From Cristatella mucedo (lineage: Eukaryota; Bryozoa; Phylactolaemata; Cristatellidae), in assembly GCA_009760855.2 (NCBI GenBank), contig WPIO01000049.1, positions 1,181,501 to 1,245,500 of the forward strand: DNA of 64,000 bases, read 5' to 3'. Position 1 is the first letter of the stretch. Each line of letters begins with the position of its first letter. Under the pieces are notes generated by a model. It did no database searches and was not told where the DNA came from. It saw only the letters and a program-made list of their open reading frames with translations. A program made the position numbers and the translations under genes. This document shows positions 1 through 10,650 of this stretch, in pieces.

Positions 1-850
1 TGTAATTAAACGAGGGCAGGTGAGTTTCGGCCGCAGCGTCCACTTGTCGATCAGAAGCTGGCCTCGTGAATGCAAGAAAAGATTGCGACCGCGTGTGAGC
101 TGAGCCCCGAATTTGTTGTGCATTGATACCGCTGATTTCCGGGCTACCCCAGATTGCCGATATAGTTTACTCTATTCTCGCAGACCCTCGACTAATCTAG
201 GCGTTCCACCTGGCAGCTGCTAAACACGCCAGTCGTGAGCCGGATTCAGAATTGTTTGATTGGGTTAAATGCTATTGACTTGGCAAGAAGACAAATGGTT
301 CGCAGACGACTGCAATGGCTAGTCCAGTCATTCGATTAGTCGGTTCTTTAAAAAAAATTTAATGAGGTTCATAGAGTACCTATTATTGTGTACTGTGCGG
401 TCAAGCGAAAGGCTAGTTTGCAGGCGAGAGCTAATTACCACAAGGCAGTCATTTTACCAAATTCCAGCCAATCAAAGAACGAATTACGACGAGCCAATCG
501 TAGCCTCGAAGGCGCAGCAGCAGACTGGGGTGATAGGCCAGGGTCAGAGAAAGTTGCAGCGAACAGTTCATAATGGACCTCAAAGCCCTTGCAAAGCAGT
601 AACGGGCGGGGATTTCCTCTGAGAGCCCAGAGCAGCTCGTCCGAGCGTGGCGACTCCGAAGGCACGACCAATCGGAAATGGCACTTGACTAAGGCTGCGC
701 CCTAGTCAAGGGTTATTTCAGCGGCTATTTAAGCGGCCAGACATCGCAGCCGGCGACGGGCACAGCTTCGGCTACGCTCCGCTAAAATAATAAATATCCT
801 TCGCCAATAAACCTAGCCGAGCCACCAGCCGGTCAGGTTCGCTCCCAATT
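1..850. other. No gene recognised
   Basis: Mixed-composition DNA with short open frames only and no repeat matching others in the window. Confidence 0.5.
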
Positions 851-851
851 G

Positions 852-965
852 CTATAATAATAATAATAATACATGTGTTATATAGTGCCATCAGAGAACT
901 CAAATCTCTTTCTGGGAACTTTGCTTTTGCTGAACAGGAAGCACGATCGTATGATTAGCGGTAGC
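852..965 (-). mobile_element. L2-type 3' tail fragment
   Basis: (AAT)n followed by the diagnostic GTGCCATCAGAGAACTCAA and CTGCTGAA-like blocks of the family A tail. Confidence 0.6.
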
Positions 966-1321
966 ATGCTCAATGAGCGAGCATAACGTGATTAGAGGGC
1001 TGTGATCCGAGGATAGAGCCAGCTTGTCAATGAGAGTTTGGCTTGCGTAAGCTTCGCTTCTTAATCCGGCGAGCCCGAACCGAGGCTAGCTACGGAGAGA
1101 GAGCGAAAGCAAAACGCGAATTACCCTCGACGGCCATTTAAAGCTCTGCTGCGGGAGCGGCATTCGCACAAGATTGGGGACTTCGTAGCAGGATGACTTG
1201 CTAATGATCACAATAATGACAAGAACAATAATAGCTATGACATTCGCTTGGCGCCCAAATCGAACTAAATCTCGCTCTCTGCACTTTGAATACGCGCCGT
1301 AGGAAGCTTGTTGATTGGTTA
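966..1321. other. No gene recognised
   Basis: Unique-looking sequence between two L2 tails. Nothing identifiable. Confidence 0.5.
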
Positions 1322-2080
1322 ATAATAATAATAATAATAATAATAATGCACTTGATAAAGCGCCCTCAGAGAACTCAATCTCTCTCTAGGCGCTTTACAT
1401 TTGCTGCAAAGGGAAATGCAATTGAATAGTGAGTAATATCATGCTTGATAAACAAACAAAATAAATAACATGGCTAGGGTGACATGCACAGGGTCAGCAT
1501 ACAAATGTGGTTAGTGGCAGCATGCACAGTGTCGGCACGCTTAAGCACATGAATGACGAATCACAGGGACCCACTAAATGCTGTCCTAAATAGGTGTTTT
1601 TAAGTTCTTTTTAAATGTGGTCAAGTCAGGGGACGCTCTGACGCAAGTCAGGAGGGAGTTCCAGGCTTTGGGAGCATACGAACTAAATGCACGGTCTCCA
1701 AAGGATTTGAGGTTTGTACGAGGAAGTGGTAGACTGTTGGATTCCGAAAAGCGGGTGGTACAATGCTTGGCCTGGCGGGGAAGTAGATCTGAGAGATAGG
1801 CTGGAGCCATAGAATGAAGTGACCTAAAAGTGAGCGACAAAACCTTGAAGTCAATCCGTTGCTTGACTGGTAGCCAGTGCAGGTCGGCGAGAAGTGGTGC
1901 GATGTGGCAACAGTGACGCTCACGTCAGACAACCCTAGCTGCAGAGTTTTGCACCAGCTGCAATCGTCTGATCGTACATGCCGGTAGGCCAGTAAGCAGT
2001 GAGTTGCAGAAGTCGAGACGGGATGTCACGATTGACACAATGCACATTATTAGTAAGGTGTTCACATATGACGATCTACC
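1322..2080 (-). mobile_element. Family A L2-like 3' end
   Basis: The minus strand encodes the RT C terminus (SFGDRAFSSYAPKAWNSL, then SPDLTTFKKNLKT) in a broken frame. A UTR and a hairpin-like tail (AAAGCGCC...GGCGCTTT) follow, ending in (ATT)n at 1322-1346. This tail type is typical of L2/CR1-group LINEs. Confidence 0.8.
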
Positions 2081-2129
2081 TCAACCCAGCAAGTATAACA
2101 AGGAACGAATGCATTGTAACTTCTATTTA

Positions 2130-2815
2130 CGTGTCAAGTCACGGGATATCTCGACATCCGTCGGGAGAGAGAGAGCTCCAGGCTGCGGTAGGGTACGAAC
2201 TGAAAGCGCCTTCTCCAAATGATTTTAGGTTGGCTAGAGGTGCAGTTGATGCCTAGCCTGGTTAGGGCAGTAGCTCTTATAGCTAGACTGGACCATGAGA
2301 ACGGAGGGACCGCGAAAGTGAGTGACGAGTGACAAAGCATTGAAATCGGTTCGCTGCTTGATTGGGAGCCATGTATGCGAGTGCATGTATGCGAGAAGCG
2401 GTTTGATGTGGCAATGTCGACGCTCACTCGATGCAACCCTAGCGGCGCAGTTGTGCACCAGCTGTGATTGCCTTGACGCACACGTCCTGCGATTAATTAG
2501 TCGCAGAAGTTGAGACGGGATGTCGAAAATTCTTTGACCAACTTGGATGCAGTAACCGTGTCTAGGAAGGCCCACATTTTTTGCAATTTTACTTAGCTGA
2601 AAGTCGCCGTAATTGACCTCGGAGCTGATTTGGTCATCTAGTGAAAGGTCACTTTGGAGCAGGACACCCAGATTTCATGCTGATGCAAACAGAGAATTAA
2701 TGACCTAGCCCATTTTAAAGGATAGACTTTCTTGTTTCTGAGTAGTTCTAGATTTGCCAATATAACTTTTACTTAGATTTTCTCATCATTCAATTTGAGA
2801 ACGTGTATTATCAGC
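2130..2815 (-). mobile_element. Diverged family A L2-like RT fragment
   Basis: The minus strand carries RT C-terminal sequence resembling LVHNCAARVASSERRHCHIKPLL followed by a WLPIKQR block. It is older and more mutated than the copy at 1322-2080. Confidence 0.65.
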
Positions 2816-3079
2816 ATGGTGCACATGACAGTAATATATGCAGCAAGTGAGTACTGACAGTTTGAGGTGCTGGAAGGTAGGGAAGGATCAAAGCACAGGG
2901 TCGGCTGGGTGGCATCTGAATTCAAGTAAACGCTCCGGTTGTGCTGGCTATTACATCAATAAGAGGGATAGGAATAATTGTGGGGAAAGTGAACCAACGA
3001 CATATCCAATGGGGTACACGCTCTTTAGTGACTTCTCGAATGACTTTTTCCATTTGACATCCATGCTCTGAAGTCTCTC

Positions 3080-3720
3080 ACTGAGATAGGAACGCTGCGA
3101 TGATTGCTGGGGTTGATCGAATGATACAAAGCGAATTATAAGGCTGACCCACAAGGCCTGCCCTGGCCTGACTCCTTCAGAGCTAGCTGAACTGCTGCAC
3201 AAGTTTCAGCCTTCTCGCGCACTCTGGTCTGGTATGGACAATCAATTAGCTGCTATACTCCTTCTCTTAAAGACTATTGGCAACTGAAACTTTTTTCCTA
3301 CTGGTCCTAGACTGGAATCGCTTCCGAAACCCAAAGGCAGCGACATCTTCTCTCCTGCTAGTGAGTAAGATTTTTTAGGTGTTAGGCTTCCGTGCCACGC
3401 CACTTCCACGAATGGTCCTAGACTGGAATCGCTTCCGAAACCCAAAGGCAGCGACATCTTCTCTCCTGCTAGTGAGTAAGATTTTTTAGGTGTTAGGCTT
3501 CCGTGCCACGCCACTTCCACGAATGGCCTCCCGACTCAGCTACGCTTGTAACTTTCTCTTTGATGAGCAGGATGGACTCCCGCTGGCGACCGTATGTGCA
3601 CCGAAAGCCACCTGGGCTACGGGTTAGCCACAGGAAACTCTCCCCAATGTAACGCCGGCGCAGTTCGTGCGGCTTCCTGGAGCTACAGACTGAAATAACG
3701 AAAGATCTGCGACGACTCAA
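3080..3720 (+). mobile_element. Degenerate family B L2-like fragment with internal duplication
   Basis: On the plus strand ELAELLHKFQPSRALWSGMDN and later UTR-like sequence correspond to the RT C terminus of family B. A 111-bp tandem duplication lies in the middle. Confidence 0.65.
3303..3524. repeat. 111-bp tandem duplication, two units
   Basis: Two essentially identical 111-bp units (3303-3413 and 3414-3524) begin GGTCCTAGACTGG. The length is a multiple of three, which keeps a minus frame open across both units. Confidence 0.9.
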
Positions 3721-4499
3721 GTCTTCACGCACTCTTGGCTCAGTCCCTTGGCGCACAGTCTGCTTTGCCGCGTTGACCACTTCTGTTGACTGTCGAAATT
3801 GCAGGGTTACGCTTGCACCTTCGCTCCTTACTCCTACCGGCATCGAAATTCTCTCGACGTCACGTTAATGTGTGGACTAATTTCGCAGAATGCATGCCAC
3901 TCGCGGCCACGGAAATGTTTCCAGCGTATCGGCTCAACGGTCGAGAGCTCATGCACCGCCACCCAACTCGTGGGCTAGAGTCTTACTTCTGGCATATCAG
4001 CAGTGCCCACAGCGAGCCAGGGAGGTGGGGTAGAAAGCTACTAAGGCTCATTTGCCGCTGTAGAAATGACGCTGCTGAGTCGGCTAGTCTTTATAGGCTA
4101 ATGTTGCGATGTCCTTTTCTTTACTGGCAGCGGGCCGCTAGCGTTCCTGCATGCACGTGCGCACGCAGCCCTAGCGCTTCCCCGCCAGCCGCTTATCTGC
4201 TTACGCTGCCCGACACGCGCCCCCTCAACCCTTTCCCCCCCCTTTCGGCAGCCCCCTCACCCACTACGATCTCCTACCCCTGGCCATCCCGTTCGTGCCG
4301 CCCGCAAGTTAACCTCGTGAGGTAGCTGTAAGAGAGACGGCGGCCGCGCTTCGGGGGCCCCGCAGCCGAGCCCTTCCGGAGCTTTTCACAGCGAGACGAA
4401 AACGAGGCGCTCTTTGCATTCATTGCGAAGCCCAGCCGGAAGCCTATTGCCGGAGCGGCATGCAATGGGATTTTTAGTGGGTCATCTCCTAGAGCATTA
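3721..4499. other. No supported gene
   Basis: A plus-strand open frame of 179 codons (3786-4325) exists. Its composition shifts to Cys/Pro-rich at the end, it has no recognised domain, and it begins in the LINE fragment region. Confidence 0.45.
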
Positions 4500-4658
4500 T
4501 AGTGGTTCTCAACCTTTCTAATGCCGCGACCCTTTAGTACAGTTCCTCATGTTCTAGTGACCCCTAACCATAAAAAAATATTTTCGTTGCTACTTCATTA
4601 CCGGAAATTTGCTACTATGAATGTGAATATCTTAAATGCATGATATGTTTTACAATAC

Positions 4659-5577
4659 AATAATAATAATAATGCACTTGATAAAGCGCCCTCAGAGAAC
4701 TCAATCTCTCTCTAAGCGCTTTACATTTGCTGCAAAGGGGAAATGCAATTGAATGGTGAGTAATATCATGCTTGATAAACAAACAAAATGAATAATATGG
4801 GCAGGGGAGACATGCACAGGGTCAGAATGCAAATGCGGTTTGTGGCAGCATGCACAGTGTCAGCACGCATAAGCACGTGAAGGACGAATCACAGGGACCC
4901 ACTAAATGCTGTCCTAAATAGGTGTGTTTTTAAGTTCTTTTTTAAGTGTAGTCAGGTCAGGGGATGTTCTGACGCAGGTCGGGAGGGAGTTCCAGGCTTT
5001 GGGAGCATACGAACTAAATGCACGGTCTCCAAAGGATTTGAGGTTTGCACGAGGTATTGATAGACTGTTGGATGAGGTTTGTACGAGGTATTGATAGACT
5101 GTTGGATTCCGAAAAGTGGGTGGTTCAATGCTTGGCCTGGTGGGGGAGTATATCTGAAAGATAGGCTGGAGCCAAAGAATAAAGTGACCTAAAATTGAGC
5201 GACAAAACCTCGAAGTCAATCCGTTGCTTGACTGGTAGCCAGTGCAAGTGTTGTGTGTGCCTGTTGCTTCTCTGCCACTGGTGTGTGGTGCCCCGCTCTC
5301 GGCTGGTGGTTGGGCGGTTGGCTCGGTGCAGCCATTGATGTGGGCTTGTGGCCCACTCGGTAACTCACCACGGATGCACTCCCTTATCTGTGGTGAGTCA
5401 GCTCCTAGCTCATATGTGTACCCGCTGAGGAATAAAGACGAGAGTCTCGTTCACCACTCACGTTCACCTGCTCGTGTCTCCGTGAGACTCCACCAGCGCT
5501 GCTGCAGCCGGAGACACAGTAACATAACACAGGTCGGCGAGAAGTGGTGTAATGTGGCAACTGCGACGCTGACGACA
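4659..5577 (-). mobile_element. Family A L2-like 3' end inserted in the hAT element
   Basis: Same 3' tail and RT C terminus as the 1322-2080 copy (AFSSYAPKAWNSLPTCVRTSPDL), with a local 46-bp duplication near 5045-5095. It resumes at 5530-5577 after a solo LTR. Confidence 0.85.
5249..5529. mobile_element. Solo LTR nested in the L2 copy
   Basis: A 281-bp insertion beginning TGTTGTG and ending CATAACA (TG...CA), flanked by 4-bp near-duplicates CAAG/CAGG. It carries AATAAA near 5431 in plus sense. The uninterrupted L2 sequence at about 1879 shows the empty site, so the boundaries are well defined. Superfamily not determined; a 4-bp duplication would suit Gypsy. Confidence 0.7.
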
Positions 5578-6077
5578 GATTTTTATTGTTACGAAGTGAA
5601 CATAATTAAAGCATAGTGAGTAATCACAAAAAACGATCTCGGCTCCTAAGACCATCGGAAATGCGATTTTCCGTTAGTCTTAGGCTGCACTTGCCAAATG
5701 GTCGTTCGAGTCCCAAAGGGATCGCGACCCACAGGTTGAGAACCGCTGACCCATAGCGAGAACCGGCTGAAAATGCGGGGATAGCATTAGGAGTCCTAAC
5801 CACTCGATTTACGGCTTTTCCGCATCGCAGCATTTGGTAAGAAATGGTATTCTGTTTTTATCGGCTTTCCGCTTAAGTGTTTGCTATCATTTCGCTACAC
5901 AGTTACGCCATCTTGTAGTGGAAGTGTAAGCCTATTCAGCGAGTCCTCAGTCACCTTAGCAGGGCGAATCCTAAACGTCTTTCTCTGAACGCCTTCCAGC
6001 CAGTACTGGACAGCTATTCTATGGAAGATGCTTAAGGGCCGCACGGCAGCGCCGAGGTCCTAGAATCCTAGAATCGC

Positions 6078-6170
6078 AATATATATATCGCAATATATAT
6101 ATATATATATATATTGCGCTATATATATATATTGCGATATATATATTGCGATATATATATATATTTATTT
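6078..6170. repeat. (AT)n tract with palindromic CGCAATAT/ATATTGCG units
   Basis: Alternating (AT)n blocks separated by TCGCAAT and ATTGCG, able to form cruciforms. Confidence 0.9.
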
Positions 6171-6392
6171 ATTTATAGTGCAAAAACTTCTTCAGCTCAA
6201 TGGTTAGGGGAATATCTTAGGCAACAAAAGTTGCTGATTTGAATTTTTCGAGGCTGAACAATTTCAACCCGTAGTCTCTTTCGCGTTGGCCTTTAGGGTA
6301 TATGCAAATAAGTTTTCAATGAATTTCTAACAAGATACCAGCAAGATCTCAGAGGATTTATGACAAAGCACCTTGATGATTCATCAATATCA

Positions 6393-6398
6393 TTTATT
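6393..6398 (-). terminator. Poly(A) signal AATAAA after the 6.5-kb terminal exon
   Basis: A perfect hexamer on the minus strand about 90 nt beyond the stop at 6487, consistent with a short 3' UTR. Confidence 0.45.
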
Positions 6399-6486
6399 TT
6401 TACAAGAGTAAAGTGTTCCTCCCTATTCAGGAAGGTGGTCCCTGCAAGCAAGCTATATAATTACATAAATATCTGTGCCACGCGGA

Positions 6487-6801
6487 TCAAATGGTGACGG
6501 CGTTCAATCTCTCCAGAGCTTCATCGGTGCACTCGGACCACTCCCTGGCAGCTCTCTCGCAACGGCACCGGTGGTGCCCTTCGGCTCGCACGTGCTCGCA
6601 CCTGTCGCCGGGAGCGCACAGGAGCTCCAGGTGGAAGGCGACGCGGAAGGCGGGCATCAAGTTGACTTTCTCGCACGAAGTCTGGTCTGTCCAGCTCAGA
6701 GGTTGACCGGCGCTTCTTCGCTTGCTTCTCAATGCTCGCAGCAGCAGCTGGTGCAGAGCGCCGCCGCCGTGGGTTCGAAGTGGCTCAATGGCGGCCGGTA
6801 C
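6487..6801 (-). CDS. Terminal exon of an unidentified gene, Cys-rich C terminus
   Basis: A strong acceptor (ACTTTCCCTTTCTAG, ending 6802) opens a phase-0 frame of 104 codons ending at TGA (6489-6487). An AATAAA lies about 90 nt downstream (6398-6393). The peptide starts VPAAIEPLRTHGGG, has a basic SKRR patch that could be a proprotein cleavage site, and then six Cys within about 45 residues, including a CRC. The pattern suggests a secreted disulphide-bonded domain, loosely recalling cystine-knot factors with a terminal CxC, but I do not recognise the family. Upstream exons are not identified; a start could lie in the GC-rich region at 8.8-10.7 kb. Confidence 0.5.
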   Translation of the reverse strand, partial: VPAAIEPLRTHGGGALHQLLLRALRSKRRSAGQPLSWTDQTSCEKVNLMPAFRVAFHLELLCAPGDRCEHVRAEGHHRCRCERAAREWSECTDEALERLNAVTI

Positions 6802-8799
6802 CTAGAAAGGGAAAGTGGAATGCTCTGCTCGATCCCGTCGATTGTTAACGCGACGATTTAGATGCAGACAGAGCTCTCTTGCATCAGGCTAAACTATTAA
6901 GCCTATTTCTCAGCGCAGCTTCGTCTAAGAAGATATTCATAGCGACTCTTGCCGCCGAGGCATCGTCGACTTGTTAATGGACAGCCAAGCGTGTCTATGT
7001 AAATGCACCGACAGTGATTCACTTTTACAGAAGGCCTGTCCACACCAAGCTACCAAGTGGCCGTATTCAAATTTAGCGATTGATTAGTGTGACAGCTTTC
7101 CTTAGCGAAATGTTGAATGTATACCATTAAAGAATAATAAATTGCCTAACTCGGACATAAATGCCCTAGTTACAAACGTGTTGAGATCGCAGTACTGTTT
7201 TCACGCACGGATGACTGGGGCAGAAGTCATCTGGATAAATTTTCAGCAGCTAGTTCAGCTTTCAACGACATCGAGCGAACTGCCGGCTGCCGGACTAAAC
7301 CAACTTTGAGCCTTAGACATAACTTTGCATCGAAGCTTCCGCATCAGCTTTTTGCTTACTTAAAAGCCCCATAAGCTTTTTTCTTCCGAGGTAATTAGTA
7401 TAAAGTAAATCATGGAGTTTAGCGATTATATTATTCAAAAAGGTTACAATGTTATTGCATTCCCATATTCTATTTAAATTATTATATATATATATATATA
7501 ATATGAATAACCAAGTCTAAGCAAGTTTGCTACGAATTCATTAATATTTTGATGAAGTCTCGATACTTCGCGCCTACGAATTGTGCTTGCTTGTGCGCCT
7601 TTTTGCGTCTTTTAAAAAAATGAATTGCTACACATATTGGCGCGCCTTCGTGAAGTTCGCTGTCAACGATTGTGATGGCGTTTTCAGTTTTTCCATAGCT
7701 TTTAATCTGCTTCCTTACTTAATAGTTTTGGAAGTGGTTGCTCTTTATTTCACTTCCTTAAAGAAGCGTTGCTAAAATTTCAGAGTTCAGAGTTCACCTT
7801 ATTATAAACGAACGCTAGCTGAGTAATTAAAAGCGCGCGGGCGCGAACTGCGAGCCGCGAGTCGCTGCGTCCGTCGCTGCGTGGCACGTGGCGCTTGGTG
7901 GCGCAAACTTTTTGGCCAGCTCAACATTTGGCCTAAAGGTTCCGCGTAGCTGCAGCGGCTTTTTCCGATAAATCCTTGCAAGTTACGGTGACATAGCGGA
8001 ATCATTGCGAATGCAAGTCAGTCTCGACATGCGAAGCGCTGGTCCTCTCGTTATCTATCGGCTTCGCCTGGTCGCACTCATCGCGCGAGTCCCTCTCACT
8101 CCCGCGCGACAGCGAGTCTCTCTCACTCCCGCGCCGACAGTCCGCGAGTCGGTCTACGCCGCGAGCATAGGCTAAACAGTAGTCCGCCATGTCTATCTGA
8201 TGCCCAATCGATTGCAGTACGTTTCGTCGTAAAAGACCACCAACAGCTTACATAGTTGGAGACGAAAACGAGCGCAGTAGCGAACTCGAACGCGCGCTCC
8301 GCGCCTTCCGAGGTTGCGAGCCAATCTATCCCACCTCGATGCGCAAACTACGCAATGGCTCTGTACTGGTCAAGGTCTATTTTTCGAGGTTTTTTTTATT
8401 TTTTTTGTTTGTCAGCGATTTACGGAAGCTCAGCAATTCGAGAGTAGCCAAAAATCACCTAATTGCTGGGATAAGTGAATGCAGGCACAGCACGCACAAC
8501 AAGCACTAGTCGAGCAGGCAGCTATTTCACAATTTCCATTTTCACCTCGTTGCATTAACAAGCGCTCGTCGCGCTGACTACTGTACGACCTTCCGAATTA
8601 TTCTGCAAAGCCGATGATTAAGGGAAATGCTTGATCGCTCCAGCGGTCATATGAAATGAGTGATCAGACTGACGCTGGCCACGAATCTAAATTCAGCGTC
8701 GCACAGGGTTTAGTTTGTAGTACCGACCGAACTTGGTAAACAGCCTGATTTGCGCAATATGTCTTTAACAACCGCAGGAACGCATCGCATTCAACTTTC
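6802..8799. other. AT-rich stretch, no exon recognised
   Basis: Includes (TA)n near 7484-7502. If the terminal exon at 6.5 kb is real, this is probably its last intron. Confidence 0.4.
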
Positions 8800-10099
8800 T
8801 CGTCACGGGAGAGACGCGCACGTCAGAACTGTTAGCATTCGACAGAGTCCGACCGGCTTCACGCCCCAGCCGAGGCAGTACCTTCCAGTTTAACATTCGC
8901 GGCGCCGCGCGGCGAGCACACGCTACGCTGAGCCGTTCCGGCGACACGCGCAGGACGGTGTGCAACGCGAGGCGCGCGCGCGCATTCGCCAAAACGAGTG
9001 CGACGCTAGCGCGCTCTCTCTTGCGCGCTACGCCTCTAATTCTCCTCCGACGGCGAGACCGTTTCTCAAGCGACGTCGCAGCTGCGTCGCGAGCGAGCTC
9101 CAGTGCTTTGTCGCTCGACAAATCGGCTTCGGCTTCGCTTTACCTCGGCTCCTCCTGCGCCCTGCAGAAAGAGGGCGGCGTTCCAAGCGAAGGCAACGCT
9201 CAGAGCCAGAGTCAGAGCGACCATTTCAGCGCCGTCGGAATTGTCGTCTTCTTGCGATCTCGGGCGATACGCTCGGCCAGCAGGCCGCGAGCCATTTTAA
9301 CGGGGTGCCAGAGCGCGCCCTCCAATTAACAACCAATGAGGTTCGAGGGGTCGGCCACTGTCTTGCAGGACCGCCCCGCCTGGTCTTTCCTGGCGGTTTA
9401 CTGCAGACGGCATTCATAAATAAAGGTGATACGGTCCATCGCTTCCTTGACGCCAACTAGGTGGCGCCGCTAGCTAGCTGGGTGGCGCGGCGCGCTGGTT
9501 GGCTGCGGCGGCGCCTCGCAGGTCAAGGTCAACAAAACGGTCAGGGGGACGCAACGACCCGCTGGCCGGACAGGTTCGCCTGCTCGACGCTACGATAAGG
9601 CAGGAATTTGAAAATCGTGTCGGGAATAATTTCTTCATAAATTGGACTATTCTGCCACCAGATTTGCGTCTTGTCTCTTTTCCAATAAGTAAAGCTTTAA
9701 CGCGCCACGCGCACGCGCCACGTTCTCGCGCCGGCGGGCTCGCCTCGCGGTCGCTCGGTCCGCACGCCCCGCCCCCCCCCCCCCCCTGCGAGTCTGCCCG
9801 ACACCGAGCGGTAACGCCGGCCGCGCCCACAGCGTCTGCTCTGCGATAGAGTCTTCTCTGCAATAGAGTCTCTCCGCCGCTCTCTGACAGTCTGCCTTCA
9901 AGCGCGCCCGCTTGCCGGTCCACGGCCGGCCCGCAAGGCGAGGCAACGCCGGAGGAGGACAGGCCACGGTCGACCCTTCGCATTAGGCAATTGGGCGCAG
10001 TTTTTCTGCAAAGCATAGCGGCGCGGGGGGGGGGGGGCAAGCGAGTTGCGAATTTCTGTGCGCCCTAGGCGAAAACCGCCGGGTCTCCGGCATCGAGCA

Positions 10100-10190
10100 C
10101 ATCGCCGCACAAGCAGCGTTTCGCGGGCCCTGCCGTCGCCGCCGCCGCCAGGCGACGGCGGCGGCGGGTACGAGCGAACCGCTAACAGGT
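10100..10190 (+). promoter_or_regulatory. Candidate plus-strand splice donor after a non-coding exon
   Basis: A consensus CTAACAG|GTAAGTAG at 10188/10189 in CpG-rich DNA. No coding frame is supported upstream, so it could end a 5' untranslated exon or be fortuitous. Confidence 0.2.
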
Positions 10191-10590
10191 AAGTAGTGGC
10201 GCCCTGACGGGCGCATCGCCGTTACCCAAAATCCCCGGCGCGGCTTTTCTCGCGCGCTTGTCCAGCAGCAGCACGCTGACGCGCTTGTCCAGTACAGCAC
10301 GACGCTTGTTTATTCTAGGATAAATTGTCGGCGGCAGGCGCCCGAAGGCGGCCTTGACCTCGTCGGAGCCCGCTAGCTCGACTTAATTGCGTTGCGAGCG
10401 AGCAGCGCGCTCGTTGCCGCTTCGCTTAACTTTACCGGAGACGCTCACTGAAAGGTGGGTGGGTGGGGGAATCGGCTTCTGCTATAGGAAAGAGACGACG
10501 GCTCCATCCCTCCTCCTACGGTTCGGATCCTGACCGCGCGTTTGACTTACCCGGACGATCCGGGTGGGTGCAACCGGCGATGTTACTTAC

Positions 10591-10650
10591 CTGGAGACAG
10601 GAGGAACATTTGAACTGCTTGCATAAGGATTAGAGCGGCGAACCTTTATA
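10591..10650 (-). promoter_or_regulatory. Candidate TATA box, ATG and first-exon donor
   Basis: On the minus strand TATAAAGG (10650-10643) is followed 19 nt later by an ATG (10624). A short frame MQAVQMFLLSP ends at a perfect CAG|GTAAGT donor. A second GTAAGT follows at 10550. This could be the first exon of the gene ending at 6487, but the ATG would lie very close to the expected start site. Confidence 0.25.

Larger units (their letters stand above)
4500..5748. mobile_element. Non-autonomous hAT element of SPIN/URR1 type, split by later insertions
   Basis: The left arm (4500-4656) starts AGTGGTTCTCAACCT and the right arm (5578-5748) ends AGGTTGAGAACCGCTG, giving matching ~16-bp terminal inverted repeats. 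Both arms contain internal blocks such as GCCGCGACCC, GTTCCTCATGTT, TTTTCGTTGCTACTTCAT, ATAATTAAAGCATAGTGA and CCTAAGACCATCGGAAA. I recall these from SPIN-type hAT consensus sequences. No transposase is encoded. A clear 8-bp target duplication is not seen. The centre is occupied by an L2 copy. Confidence 0.75.

Noticed and set aside
3786..4325. 179-codon plus-strand ORF
   Set aside because: No domain, skewed composition and no splice or poly(A) support.
9474..10040. 188-codon minus-strand ORF in the GC-rich block
   Set aside because: Composition-driven: all frames are open here, and no domain, start context or splice structure supports it.
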